Shown piece after piece: positions 1 through 8,857 of a DNA stretch of 54,996 nucleotides. The stretch comes from Fortiea sp. LEGE XX443 (GTDB lineage: Bacteria; Cyanobacteriota; Cyanobacteriia; Cyanobacteriales; Nostocaceae). The stretch covers positions 1-54,996 of the forward strand of contig NZ_JADEXZ010000038.1 of assembly GCF_015206815.1 (NCBI RefSeq), written 5' to 3'. Every line of letters starts with the position of its first letter. Within the stretch, counting starts at the first letter, position 1. A model generated the notes under the pieces. It was not told the DNA's origin. It searched no databases and worked only from the letters and a program-made list of their open reading frames with translations. A program made the translations under genes and the position numbers.

Positions 1-36
1 GTTGAGTGCAGACATTTATCTTGCATATATTTGGGA

Positions 37-71
37 GGAAAGAGCAGTTGCCGACGGCAACTGCTCTTTCC
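37..71. repeat. Perfect 16-bp inverted repeat with 3-nt loop
   Basis: Positions 37-52 are exactly complementary to 56-71, with only GAC between them, so either strand can form a very stable hairpin. It lies downstream of the glcD-like gene, which ends at 128 on the minus strand. There is no clean T-tract on either side, so it is either a factor-assisted or bidirectional transcription stop, or a dispersed palindromic repeat. The stretch 1-127 holds nothing else I recognise. Confidence 0.6.
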
Positions 72-127
72 CCCTTCAGAATGATTATCATTTTTATGGC
101 TTGTATATCTTATTCTCTGGAAGTCCC

Positions 128-1600
128 TTAATATCTTTCCACACCTTCAAACTGCTTGTTACTCATAGCGTTTGCAGCTTCGCCACAAGTGCGGGGTGTG
201 GGGAATATCTTCTCAGGGTTGGCTAAACCTTGGGGGTTAAATACTTGTCTTACCCATTGCATTGTTTCTAAATCAACAGGACTAAACATTTCTGGCATAT
301 AACATTTTTTATCTGAGCCAATGCCATGTTCACCAGAAAGACTACCACCAACTTTTACACACAACTTGAGAATTTCTCCGCCTAACTCTTCGACTTTTTC
401 TAACGCCCCAGGCACAGAATTATCATAAAGAACTAGGGGGTGAAGGTTGCCATCACCTGCATGAAAGACGTTAGCAATTTTATAACCATATTTTTGACTT
501 AGATTTTCAATTTCTTGCAAAACATAAGGCAATTGAGTGCGAGGAATCACACCATCTTGGACATAATAATCTGGGCTTAAATGTCCAGCCGCCGCAAAAG
601 CAGCTTTGCGTCCTTTCCACAATTTTAAGCGGGTTTCTGGGTCACTTGCCGCAGTCACATTCCGCGCTCCGTTCTGTTGACAAATTTCGGTAATGCGTTG
701 TTTAATTACTGCAACTTCTACATCTAAACCATCAATTTCAACTAGCAAAATAGCGGTAGCATCACGAGGATAACAATTTGTGGCTACAACATCTTCTACA
801 GCATTGATGCTAATGTTATCCATCATTTCCATACCACCAGGAATTATCCCCGCACTGATGATATCAGAAACACTAGCCCCGGCAGCTTCCACACTCGTAA
901 AGTCTGCTAACAGTACACAAATTGATTCAGCACTTTTGAGAATTCGCAGAGTAATTTCTGTGGCAATTCCTAAAGTTCCTTCCGAACCCACAAATATACC
1001 TGTTAAGTCATAGCCAGGTGTTTCTGGGATTTGTCCGCCTAAATCGACGATTTCCCCTTCGGGAGTGACGATTTTTAAACCGAAAACGTGATTGGTTGTG
1101 ACACCATATTTTAAGCAATGCACTCCACCGGAATTTTCGGCAACATTGCCGCCAATTGAGCAGATAATTTGACTAGAAGGGTCTGGTGCATAGTAAAATC
1201 CTGCACCGCTAACAGTTTGCGTGACCCAACTATTAATTACGCCTGGTTGCACAACAATGCGCTGGTTTTCTAAATCAACGTTGAGGATTTGTCGCATTAA
1301 TGAGGTGACAACCAAAACAGAATCTTCTAAAGGTAAAGCACCACCAGATAAACCTGTGCCAGAACCGCGGGCAATGAAGGGAACAGAATACTGATTGCAT
1401 ATCTTCACCACTGCCGCAACTTGTTCTGTTGTTCTTGGTAATACAGCCACAGTCGGACGTTGACGATAGCTAGTCAAACCATCGCATTCATAGGTAATTA
1501 ATTCTTCGCGGCGTTTAATTACACCATTTTTACCGAGGGCAGCCTCAAATGCTTTGATAATGGGTTGCCAATTGCGTTGTTGTTTATCTTGGGTAAGCAT
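128..1600 (-). CDS. glcD: Glycolate oxidase subunit GlcD-like FAD-linked oxidase
   Basis: A 490-residue flavoprotein that oxidises a 2-hydroxyacid, most likely glycolate to glyoxylate in photorespiration; D-lactate is an alternative substrate. The FAD-binding half carries the pyrophosphate loop RGSGTGLSGGALP (residues 78-90), with IGGNVAENSGG further on. The C-terminal oxidase domain has HAGDGNLHP and SGEHGIG, the usual cofactor and substrate-site signatures of the GlcD/LldD2 group. Length is normal for the family. The ATG at 1600 is the natural start although I see no strong ribosome binding site. No glcE or glcF is adjacent, so if it works as a complex the partners are elsewhere. The family is clear from sequence; the exact substrate is inferred. 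Confidence 0.9.
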   Translation of the reverse strand: MLTQDKQQRNWQPIIKAFEAALGKNGVIKRREELITYECDGLTSYRQRPTVAVLPRTTEQVAAVVKICNQYSVPFIARGSGTGLSGGALPLEDSVLVVTSLMRQILNVDLENQRIVVQPGVINSWVTQTVSGAGFYYAPDPSSQIICSIGGNVAENSGGVHCLKYGVTTNHVFGLKIVTPEGEIVDLGGQIPETPGYDLTGIFVGSEGTLGIATEITLRILKSAESICVLLADFTSVEAAGASVSDIISAGIIPGGMEMMDNISINAVEDVVATNCYPRDATAILLVEIDGLDVEVAVIKQRITEICQQNGARNVTAASDPETRLKLWKGRKAAFAAAGHLSPDYYVQDGVIPRTQLPYVLQEIENLSQKYGYKIANVFHAGDGNLHPLVLYDNSVPGALEKVEELGGEILKLCVKVGGSLSGEHGIGSDKKCYMPEMFSPVDLETMQWVRQVFNPQGLANPEKIFPTPRTCGEAANAMSNKQFEGVERY

Positions 1601-1749
1601 AAGGTTTCAGGTAGATGACTCGGCTGGATGGAATGACTGTATTTACCATTGTTGCAAAAATAGCAGTTTAGCAGGAGAAAAAAGCGATCGCTCTTTTGAT
1701 ATCCGCGTCCATCCATCCGCAGTTAATTACTTCTATCACCTGTCACCTG

Positions 1750-2814
1750 TCACTGATTTTTTGGCTTGCGTAATGCTTGAGAACCAAGGGGAACGAGAAC
1801 TTGATTCAGACTACGCAATTGTTCCGCTGTCCCCATGCAAATCAGGGTATCTCCTGACATTAATATTGTGTCGCCAGTGGGGCCGCCAATGAGATTGCCA
1901 TCGCTGCGGCGAATTGCTAGTACTAATGCGCCAGTTTGCGATCGCAGTTTGGCTTTTTGTAAAGTTTGCCCAACGAAAGGAGATAAAGCGGGATCAAGTA
2001 AAAATTCTTCCATATATAATTGACGGTCTGAGCCAGAAAGAATCCCGTCTACAAAGTCTAATACTTGAGGTCTGAGGGCGGCTGCGGCCATGCGTTTACC
2101 ACCGGTGATATAGGGTGAAATTACGGCATCTGCACCGCCCCGCTGTAACTTTTGTAGTGCTTCTTCCGTACTAGCGCGAGCGATCGCCCGAATTTCTGGA
2201 TTTAATGTTTTTGCTGATAATACTGTATATAAATTTTCTGCATCTGAAGGTAGGGCGGCAACTATACAAATCGCTCGCTCAATCCCAACATGTAGCAGTG
2301 AATCATCTAGTGTCGCATCACCCTGGTATACTACATAACCTTCGGCTTGTGCCTTTTGTACAGATTCAAATTCCGAATCTATGACGACAAAAGGTACACT
2401 TTCTGCCCGAAATTCCTTGGCAATTTGCCGACCAGTGCGACTAAATCCACAAATAATATAATGCTGTGTCAAGGATTCCATTAAACGCCTCTGTTGTCGT
2501 AGCCGAATGCCTTCTTGAAAGTAGCCTTCAATGATTGCTTCTGTAAATCTGTTGACTATGTAACCAATATTGATCACACCCAACAAAATCAAGGCAATAG
2601 TAAACAAACGTCCTCGGCTACCTAGTGGGTGCGTCTCTCCATATCCCACAGTAGCTAAGGTAATGACTGTCATGTAAGCTGCATCTTCCCATGCCCACCC
2701 TTCTACAAATCTGTACCACAAAGTGCCAAGCAGGAGAACACCACCCAAAGCGATCGCTCCTGCCATTAACTCTTTTTGAATACGTTGATATTTTCTCTCA
2801 AGTGTGGAATACAA
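1750..2814 (-). CDS. Two-TM potassium channel with RCK (TrkA-N/TrkA-C) domains
   Basis: A 354-residue ligand-gated K+ channel of the MthK/Kch type. Residues about 14-36 and 69-90 are membrane helices. Between them the pore loop holds the selectivity filter TVGYGE (55-60). After a basic linker (RLRQQRR) comes an RCK/TrkA-N Rossmann domain starting at YIICGFSRTGR, with the acidic VVIDSE strand end that binds NAD or another ligand, and a TrkA-C domain fills roughly residues 265-345. The start is TTG at 2814, with AGGTGA about 9 nt upstream; the next ATG (residue 17) would cut into the first helix, so I keep TTG. It is divergent from argD and separated from glcD by 149 bp. Probable role: K+ homeostasis under osmotic or ionic change. 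Confidence 0.88.
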   Translation of the reverse strand: MYSTLERKYQRIQKELMAGAIALGGVLLLGTLWYRFVEGWAWEDAAYMTVITLATVGYGETHPLGSRGRLFTIALILLGVINIGYIVNRFTEAIIEGYFQEGIRLRQQRRLMESLTQHYIICGFSRTGRQIAKEFRAESVPFVVIDSEFESVQKAQAEGYVVYQGDATLDDSLLHVGIERAICIVAALPSDAENLYTVLSAKTLNPEIRAIARASTEEALQKLQRGGADAVISPYITGGKRMAAAALRPQVLDFVDGILSGSDRQLYMEEFLLDPALSPFVGQTLQKAKLRSQTGALVLAIRRSDGNLIGGPTGDTILMSGDTLICMGTAEQLRSLNQVLVPLGSQALRKPKNQ

Positions 2815-2964
2815 AGTTGTTTTTCACCTGTGTTCTTCGTTTAAAGATATTTAAGCGTTAGCCTAAAAGAAAGTTATGAATTGCAATAAATCACAAGAAA
2901 TTTTTAACAATTTCGAGGAAACTATAAGTAAGTGTAAGATGAAAAATTTTTAGGAGGAGCGGTA

Positions 2965-4266
2965 GTGAGCTTACAAACTCTAGTTGGACAAGCCAGCATC
3001 CCCCCAGAGTCAGGTACAATGCCATCTATTCCTTTTGATCCAGATAGCTTTAACGAAGCCGTGATGTCTACCTATGGCCGGTTTCCCTTAGCCTTAGAAC
3101 GGGGTGCAGGATGCCGGGTTTGGGATACACAGGGACGGGAATATCTTGACTTTGTGGCGGGAATTGCCACTTGCACACTAGGACACGCCCACCCAGCAAT
3201 GGTTGAAGCTGTGACGCGTCAAATTCAGAAACTGCATCACGTTTCTAATTTGTACTACATTCCCGAACAAGGTGAATTAGCCAAATGGATTATCCAACAC
3301 TCCTGTGCCGATCGCGTATTTTTCTGCAACTCTGGAGCGGAAGCTAATGAAGCGGCGATTAAATTGGCACGTAAATATGCCCATACAGTTTTAGACATAG
3401 AAAAGCCAATTATTCTAACAGCAAACGCCAGTTTTCACGGGCGGACTTTGGCAACGATTACCGCTACCGGACAACCCAAGTATCAGAAATATTTTGATCC
3501 CTTGGTTCCAGGTTTTCATTACGTACCTTACAACGATATTACTGCTGTTGAAACAGCCATTAGCGAATTAGATGAAGGTGATTATCGCGTTGCGGCGATT
3601 TTATTAGAGCCATTACAAGGAGAAGGCGGTGTACGCCCTGGCGATGTAGCTTACTTCCAAAAACTACGCCAGATTTGTGATGAAACTGGCATTTTATTGA
3701 TTTTTGATGAAGTGCAAGTGGGGATGGGGCGCAGTGGTAATTTATGGGGTTACGAACACCTGGGTGTGGAGCCGGATATTTTTACCAGCGCTAAAGGTTT
3801 AGGCGGTGGTATCCCCATTGGCGCAATGATGAGCAAAAAATTCTGTGATGTTTTTGAACCAGGAGAACACGCTAGTACTTTTGGTGGAAATCCCTTTGTT
3901 TGCGGTGTGGCGCTGAGTGTGTGCCAAACTTTGGAACGGGAGAATATTTTGCAGAATGTTCAAGAGAGGGGTGAACAGTTGCGTTCTGGATTAAGAGCGA
4001 TCGCCGCTAGGCGTGCCGCAGGTATCGCTGTAAAATATCCTATTTCTGATGTTCGGGGTTGGGGCTTAATTAATGGGATCGAGTTAACAGCAGACATTCA
4101 GCTAACCGCTAGTGATGTTGTTAACGCTGCAATTACAGAAGGCTTATTACTTGTACCAGCCGGGCCAAAAGTTGTCCGGTTTGTCCCACCGTTGATTGTT
4201 ACCAAGGATGAAATTGATTTAGCCTTGCAAATTGTGGACAAAGCACTAGCTAAAGTCACAGCTTAA
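2965..4266 (+). CDS. argD: Acetylornithine aminotransferase
   Basis: A 433-residue class-III PLP aminotransferase that makes N-acetylornithine from N-acetylglutamate semialdehyde in arginine synthesis; the family often also accepts succinyl-diaminopimelate. Visible signatures are FCNSGAEANEAAIKLARK, SFHGRTLAT, IFDEVQVGMGRSG and the PLP lysine in TSAKGLGGG (Lys277). The start is GTG at 2965, decided by a perfect AGGAGG at 2952-2957, 7 nt upstream. The roughly 30-residue N-terminal extension before the conserved core is typical of cyanobacterial ArgD. It is monocistronic, with a hairpin beginning about 20 bp after the stop. The related 4-aminobutyrate or ornithine aminotransferases are the alternatives, but overall similarity favours ArgD. 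Confidence 0.92.
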   Translation: MSLQTLVGQASIPPESGTMPSIPFDPDSFNEAVMSTYGRFPLALERGAGCRVWDTQGREYLDFVAGIATCTLGHAHPAMVEAVTRQIQKLHHVSNLYYIPEQGELAKWIIQHSCADRVFFCNSGAEANEAAIKLARKYAHTVLDIEKPIILTANASFHGRTLATITATGQPKYQKYFDPLVPGFHYVPYNDITAVETAISELDEGDYRVAAILLEPLQGEGGVRPGDVAYFQKLRQICDETGILLIFDEVQVGMGRSGNLWGYEHLGVEPDIFTSAKGLGGGIPIGAMMSKKFCDVFEPGEHASTFGGNPFVCGVALSVCQTLERENILQNVQERGEQLRSGLRAIAARRAAGIAVKYPISDVRGWGLINGIELTADIQLTASDVVNAAITEGLLLVPAGPKVVRFVPPLIVTKDEIDLALQIVDKALAKVTA

Positions 4267-4286
4267 CAGCAGTAATTAAAAATCGA

Positions 4287-4335
4287 GAGGCTCAGATCCC
4301 CGATGTCTCAAAGAAATCGGGGATTTTGTTGTTCA
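4287..4335 (+). terminator. Hairpin terminator of argD built from a dispersed palindrome
   Basis: ATCCCCGAT (4296-4304) pairs perfectly with ATCGGGGAT (4316-4324) and is followed by TTTTGTTGTT, a good Rho-independent terminator. The same element with its GGCTCAG flank recurs inverted at 43686-43724, so this is a dispersed repeat that also works as a terminator. Confidence 0.7.
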
Positions 4336-4880
4336 CGAATAATTTAGAATTGCTGCGGTAAGACCAATTTGAAAAATGATTGCGACAATGGAGTGCTGAA
4401 AAGCTCACCACTAAAGCAATCCAAAATCCAAAATAATATAAGACGTGAGGCTTCTTGCTGTTCCAGCTAAAACAATACCTGCAAAACCAAGAGTCCGCGA
4501 CTTGCGCCTCAGAAGATTTTCTCCAGTAGCGCTTTTAGTTTTTCGGTGCTATCGTAAAATCCTGGCGTTATCTAATATCTTTAGTTGGATGATTTAGCGA
4601 TCGCTCACCAAAAACAAGTCATTGTTTTGTTGAGCGTCTGGTAATTTTTACCTAGCATTTGTGTCAAAAAAATATTACCCATAATTGTTTGAATATTGCC
4701 AATATCTATATAAAAATACAGTCAATCATTGTATCCATTGTTATATATTTAATTGCGAAATTGTAATATTAACCAACCAATTCTTAGCGATAAGTCTACA
4801 ATTTTGATGGTAGCTTCTATAACTAATCTGTGTAAAAATGGGCAGCTACCTCAAGCTATTTTTTAACGGGAGGTCAGGCA
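4336..4880. other. Gene-free stretch upstream of the SSADH gene
   Basis: No convincing reading frame or RNA gene. The second half (about 4650-4860) is AT-rich and presumably holds the promoter of the following two-gene unit. The SSADH gene has a clear GGGAGG ribosome site at 4868-4873. Confidence 0.4.
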
Positions 4881-6248
4881 ATGGCTATCGCCACCATCAA
4901 TCCCGCCACTGGGGAGACGCTCAAAACTTTTGAGCCGCTCAACGATGCAGAAATTGCCACTAAATTAGATTTGGCAAATCAGGCTTTTGAGCAATACCGC
5001 AAGACGAGTTTCGCACAGCGATCGCAATGGTTACAAAAAGCGGCGGAAATTTTAGAGCAGGAAAAAACAGACTTTGCCAAGGTAATGACGCTGGAAATGG
5101 GTAAACCATACAAAGCCGCGATCGCCGAAGTCGAAAAATGTGCTGCTGTTTGTCGCTATTATGCGGAACATGCTGCTGATTTTTTGGCTGATGTTGCTGT
5201 TAAAACTGATGCCAGCCATAGCTTTGTGCGTTATCAGCCATTGGGGATAATTTTGGCAGTTATGCCGTGGAATTTCCCCTTTTGGCAAGTGTTTCGATTT
5301 GCTGCGCCTGCACTCATGGCAGGTAATGTTGGCTTATTAAAACATGCGTCTAATGTGCCGCAATGTGCTTTAGCAATAGAAGAGATTATCCAACGAGCAG
5401 GTTTTCCGGAAGGTGTCTTGCAAACTCTTTTAATCGGTGCTGCAAAAGTTGCCGATGTAATCTCCGATGACCGAGTGAAAGCGGCAACTTTGACGGGAAG
5501 TGAACCAGCCGGCGCATCTTTAGCTGCCGCCGCAGGTAAACACATAAAAAAAACCGTTCTGGAATTGGGGGGGAGTGATCCATTTATCGTTTTAGCAAGT
5601 GCGGATTTAGAAACAGCCGTGGCTAGTGCTACCGCAGCGCGGATGTTAAATAATGGGCAATCTTGTATTGCAGCGAAACGCTTTATAGTCGAAGAAGCGA
5701 TCGCTGATCAATTCGAGAAGTTGCTGTTAGATAAATTCTTAGCGCTGAAAGTCGGCGATCCTATGCAAGCAGACACCGATTTAGGGCCACTAGCAACGCC
5801 GGATCTTCTTCAAGATTTAGATCAGCAAGTGCAAGTTGCCGCCAAAAGTGGAGGTAAAGTTTTGACGGGTGGGTATCCCATATCAGACCGTCCGGGTAAC
5901 TTCTATCCACCAACCATCATCACAGATATTCCGCCTGACGCGCCAATTGCTCAGGAAGAATTTTTTGGCCCGGTAGCCTTGTTATTTCGGGTTCCAGATA
6001 TTGATGCTGCAATTAAACTGGCAAATGACACACCCTTTGGTTTGGGTGCTAGTGCTTGGACAACGAATGACCAAGAACGCGATCGCCTGATTGCGGAAAT
6101 TGCAGCTGGTGCAGTCTTTATCAATGGTTTAGTCAAATCTGATCCTCGTCTGCCTTTTGGCGGCATCAAACGTTCTGGGTATGGCCGAGAATTAAGCATT
6201 CAAGGCATACAAGAGTTTATCAATGTTAAAACTGTTTGGGTGAAGTGA
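4881..6248 (+). CDS. gabD: Succinate-semialdehyde dehydrogenase (2-OG bypass)
   Basis: A 455-residue NAD(P)+-dependent aldehyde dehydrogenase expected to oxidise succinic semialdehyde to succinate. Visible: the cofactor-binding MPWNFPFWQ and LLKHAS, the general-base glutamate in LELGGSD (Glu228), the catalytic cysteine in NNGQSC (Cys262), and the C-terminal FGGIKRSGYGRE. Its length is on the short side for aldehyde dehydrogenases and matches the short cyanobacterial SSADH group. The next gene, 116 bp downstream on the same strand, is the 2-oxoglutarate decarboxylase. The same pair in Synechococcus sp. PCC 7002 closes the TCA cycle without 2-oxoglutarate dehydrogenase. That context, more than the sequence alone, decides the substrate. 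Confidence 0.9.
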   Translation: MAIATINPATGETLKTFEPLNDAEIATKLDLANQAFEQYRKTSFAQRSQWLQKAAEILEQEKTDFAKVMTLEMGKPYKAAIAEVEKCAAVCRYYAEHAADFLADVAVKTDASHSFVRYQPLGIILAVMPWNFPFWQVFRFAAPALMAGNVGLLKHASNVPQCALAIEEIIQRAGFPEGVLQTLLIGAAKVADVISDDRVKAATLTGSEPAGASLAAAAGKHIKKTVLELGGSDPFIVLASADLETAVASATAARMLNNGQSCIAAKRFIVEEAIADQFEKLLLDKFLALKVGDPMQADTDLGPLATPDLLQDLDQQVQVAAKSGGKVLTGGYPISDRPGNFYPPTIITDIPPDAPIAQEEFFGPVALLFRVPDIDAAIKLANDTPFGLGASAWTTNDQERDRLIAEIAAGAVFINGLVKSDPRLPFGGIKRSGYGRELSIQGIQEFINVKTVWVK

Positions 6249-6251
6249 TTG

Positions 6252-6330
6252 GGAAAGAATGAAGTGTGAAGTATGAAGTGTGAAATTAGTTTTTTAAACT
6301 TCATTCTTCATTCTTCAAAGACTCTTCGTT
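6252..6330. repeat. Short tandem repeats of the GAAGTGTGAAGTAT type with an inverted tail
   Basis: Between the two bypass genes, units of GAAGTGTGAA / GAAGTATGAA run from about 6259 to 6284. They are followed by a T-run and the loosely complementary CTTCATTCTTCATTCTTC (about 6298-6317). This is a Nostoc-type short tandemly repeated sequence. It can fold and might reduce read-through from the SSADH gene into the decarboxylase gene. A related stretch occurs at 23745-23806. Confidence 0.6.
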
Positions 6331-6364
6331 CCCTATTTCGTGCATCGCTAATGAGGAAATTAAA

Positions 6365-8008
6365 ATGAATACAGCAGAATTATTAGTACAGTGTTTAGAA
6401 AATGAAGGAGTACAGTATGTTTTTGGACTTCCTGGTGAAGAAAACTTACATGTTTTAGAAGCCCTAAAACATTCTTCTATTAAGTTTATTACCACTCGTC
6501 ATGAACAGGGTGCAGCATTCATGGCTGATGTCTATGGACGTTTAACCGGCAAAGCTGGGGTGTGTCTTTCAACTCTTGGCCCTGGGGCAACAAATCTCAT
6601 GACTGGTGTTGCTGATGCTAACCTTGATGGTGCGCCTTTGGTGGCAATTACCGGACAAGTGGGAACTGATAGAATGCACATTGAATCTCACCAATATTTA
6701 GATTTGGTGGCGATGTTTGCCCCAGTTACTAAGTGGAATAAGCAGATTGTCCGCCCTAGTATTACGCCAGAAGTAGTACGAAAAGCCTTCAAGCGATCGC
6801 AAACCGAAAAACCTGGTGCAGTCCATATAGATTTACCAGAAAATATTGCTGCCATGCCTGTCGAAGGCAAACCTTTGCATCTGGATAAACTCGAAAAAAC
6901 CTACGCATCTTTTGCTAGTCTTCGGGCAGCCGCAGCAGTAATATCTCAAGCCGTAAATCCATTAATTTTAGTTGGAAATGGAGCAATTCGCGCTCAAGCT
7001 AGTGATGCAGTGACGCAATTTGCTACCCAAATGAATATACCTGTTGCTAACACATTCATGGGTAAAGGAGTCATTCCCTACACTCATCCTTTAGCTTTAT
7101 GGTCTGTGGGATTACAGCAAAGAGATTTTATTACCTGCGGCTTTGATAATACAGATTTAGTAATTGCGATCGGCTATGATTTAATTGAATTTTCTCCAAA
7201 AAAATGGAATCCTGAAGGCACAATTCCCATTTTGCATATTAGTACAACCGCAGCGGAAATTGATAGTAGTTATATTTCCACTGTAGAAGTTATCGGCGAT
7301 ATTTCTGACTCTTTGTTTGAAATTTTAAAAGTCGCAGATCGTCAAGGTAAACCTAATCCTTATGCCATTAGTTTACGCGGTGAAATTCGCGCTGATTATG
7401 AACAATACGCCAACGATGATGGTTATCCAATTAAACCACAAAAACTAATTTATGACTTGCGGCAAGTCATGGGGCCAGATGATATTGTCATTTCTGATGT
7501 TGGCGCACATAAAATGTGGATGGCGCGTCATTATCACTGTCATAGTCCCAATACTTGCATTATTTCCAATGGTTTTGCAGCAATGGGTATTGCAATTCCT
7601 GGTGCTTTAGCCGCAAAACTCGTTTATCCAAATCGCAAAATTGTTGCTGTGACTGGTGACGGTGGCTTTATGATGAATTGCCAAGAATTAGAAACGGCCT
7701 TGCGTGTAGGTACTCCCTTTGTCACTTTAATATTTAATGATGGTGGCTATGGCTTAATTGAATGGAAACAAGAAAACCAGTTTGGCAAAGGTAATTCATC
7801 ATTTGTACATTTTGGTAATCCCGATTTTGTTAAATTTGCCGAAAGCATGGGTTTAAAAGGTTATCGAGTCGAATCTAGTCTTGACTTAATCCCTATACTC
7901 AAAGAGGCATTAGCACAAGATGTACCCGCTGTTATTGATTGTCCTGTAGACTACCGGGAGAATCGCCGTTTTACTCAAAAAGCTGGTGAATTAAATTGTG
8001 CTTTGTAA
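6365..8008 (+). CDS. 2-oxoglutarate decarboxylase (acetolactate-synthase family)
   Basis: A 547-residue thiamine-diphosphate enzyme of the acetolactate synthase superfamily. It has the catalytic glutamate in RHEQGAA (Glu47), STLGPGATNLMTGVADA, GQVGTDRMHIESHQ, and the ThDP/Mg2+ motif starting GDGG (431-434) and ending in the asparagine of MMNC. Automatic annotation usually calls such proteins acetolactate synthase large subunit. However, close similarity to the characterised PCC 7002 enzyme and the adjacent SSADH gene support decarboxylation of 2-oxoglutarate to succinic semialdehyde. No small regulatory subunit (IlvN) is nearby, which fits. The ATG at 6365 gives the family N-terminus. A hairpin with a T-rich tail follows about 35 bp after the stop. 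Confidence 0.9.
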   Translation: MNTAELLVQCLENEGVQYVFGLPGEENLHVLEALKHSSIKFITTRHEQGAAFMADVYGRLTGKAGVCLSTLGPGATNLMTGVADANLDGAPLVAITGQVGTDRMHIESHQYLDLVAMFAPVTKWNKQIVRPSITPEVVRKAFKRSQTEKPGAVHIDLPENIAAMPVEGKPLHLDKLEKTYASFASLRAAAAVISQAVNPLILVGNGAIRAQASDAVTQFATQMNIPVANTFMGKGVIPYTHPLALWSVGLQQRDFITCGFDNTDLVIAIGYDLIEFSPKKWNPEGTIPILHISTTAAEIDSSYISTVEVIGDISDSLFEILKVADRQGKPNPYAISLRGEIRADYEQYANDDGYPIKPQKLIYDLRQVMGPDDIVISDVGAHKMWMARHYHCHSPNTCIISNGFAAMGIAIPGALAAKLVYPNRKIVAVTGDGGFMMNCQELETALRVGTPFVTLIFNDGGYGLIEWKQENQFGKGNSSFVHFGNPDFVKFAESMGLKGYRVESSLDLIPILKEALAQDVPAVIDCPVDYRENRRFTQKAGELNCAL

Positions 8009-8040
8009 GCATATAAAAACTCTCAATTGAGTTAGGTTAG

Positions 8041-8083
8041 ATAGGGGCGCAGACCATTGCACCCCTATAATTATTTATTTTTA
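8041..8083 (+). terminator. Probable terminator after the decarboxylase gene
   Basis: ATAGGGG (8041-8047) pairs with CCCCTAT (8062-8068), with further GC pairing possible inside. It is followed by the AT/T-rich AATTATTTATTTTTAT. It ends the SSADH-decarboxylase unit. Confidence 0.6.
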
Positions 8084-8297
8084 TCAATATTAGTTTTGCT
8101 ATTTATTTCCTAGAAATTACCTAACATTTCAACATGATAAAGATACTATTTTATGTATTTTCTCAAAGCTATCAGAGTAATACTAAATAATACTTCCGAT
8201 AGAGTAAAAAATCAGTCATAACTAGATTTTAGGTAGATAACTTTATATTCTTGATATTTATACAATGAAGGCGAAAATAAATGACAGGAGTATAGTT

Positions 8298-8498
8298 ATG
8301 GCTGAAGAAAAGAAACAAAAATCTCATAATCAAGATACTACCCCTACTGCTTCTGGCGGCTATCAAACCCCTTTACAAGAAGATATTCGCAAAACTGGTG
8401 ATGCGTCTCAATCTGATGCTAAACCTTCTGCTAGACCAGAAGCGCCAGGTGAAGATGATGTAGCAGGTAGCCCTAATCAAGGCACTGAGTCTCGTTAG
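8298..8498 (+). CDS. Small hydrophilic protein of unknown function
   Basis: A 66-residue, highly polar, Ser/Pro/Gly/Glu/Lys-rich protein without membrane segment or cysteine, likely disordered. I choose ATG 8298 because AGGAG (8286-8290) lies 7 nt upstream; an in-frame ATG at 8265 has no such site. The ending GTESR and the repeated Q-T-P / D-A-K style sequence resemble small stress- or desiccation-type cyanobacterial proteins, but I recognise no family. It stands alone between two gene-free stretches. Confidence 0.6.
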   Translation: MAEEKKQKSHNQDTTPTASGGYQTPLQEDIRKTGDASQSDAKPSARPEAPGEDDVAGSPNQGTESR

Positions 8499-8857
8499 TT
8501 TTTATTGATTCTGAGTCAGTAAATCTTGAGTGGGTATGTCTTGTAAAAAGTATCATTACCCTCTCAATTTTTATTTTTAATACTAACTTATCATTCAGAG
8601 TTAAAACACACATAAAAAAGCTTGGTATAACCACTTATTTGAGGATTATATTTATTTTGTCATCTACTAAAAGATATATTGTTATTTTTATATTAAAATT
8701 TAATCTCAAATGCTGATATATAGCAGTCCTAAATCATGGGTGAACACAGATATCTTCGACTGAGTAATTTAGGTCAAATGCGATCGCCCAAAGTCAAGCT
8801 ATCATCACCCATAACCCATTGCCCAAGCTACTCTTAAAAATTTATCATCAGACTTAA
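8499..8857. other. Gene-free AT-rich stretch
   Basis: Between the small polar protein and the 3' end of the histidine kinase gene. There is no reading frame or strong hairpin I can support; one HIP1-like GCGATCGC lies near 8780. Confidence 0.4.

Noticed and set aside
2-226. 74-codon frame at the left edge
   Set aside because: It runs through the 16-bp hairpin and into the glcD 3' end on the opposite strand.
6365-8008. Acetolactate synthase large subunit
   Set aside because: Neighbouring SSADH, lack of ilvN and close similarity to characterised 2-OG decarboxylase make that name unlikely.
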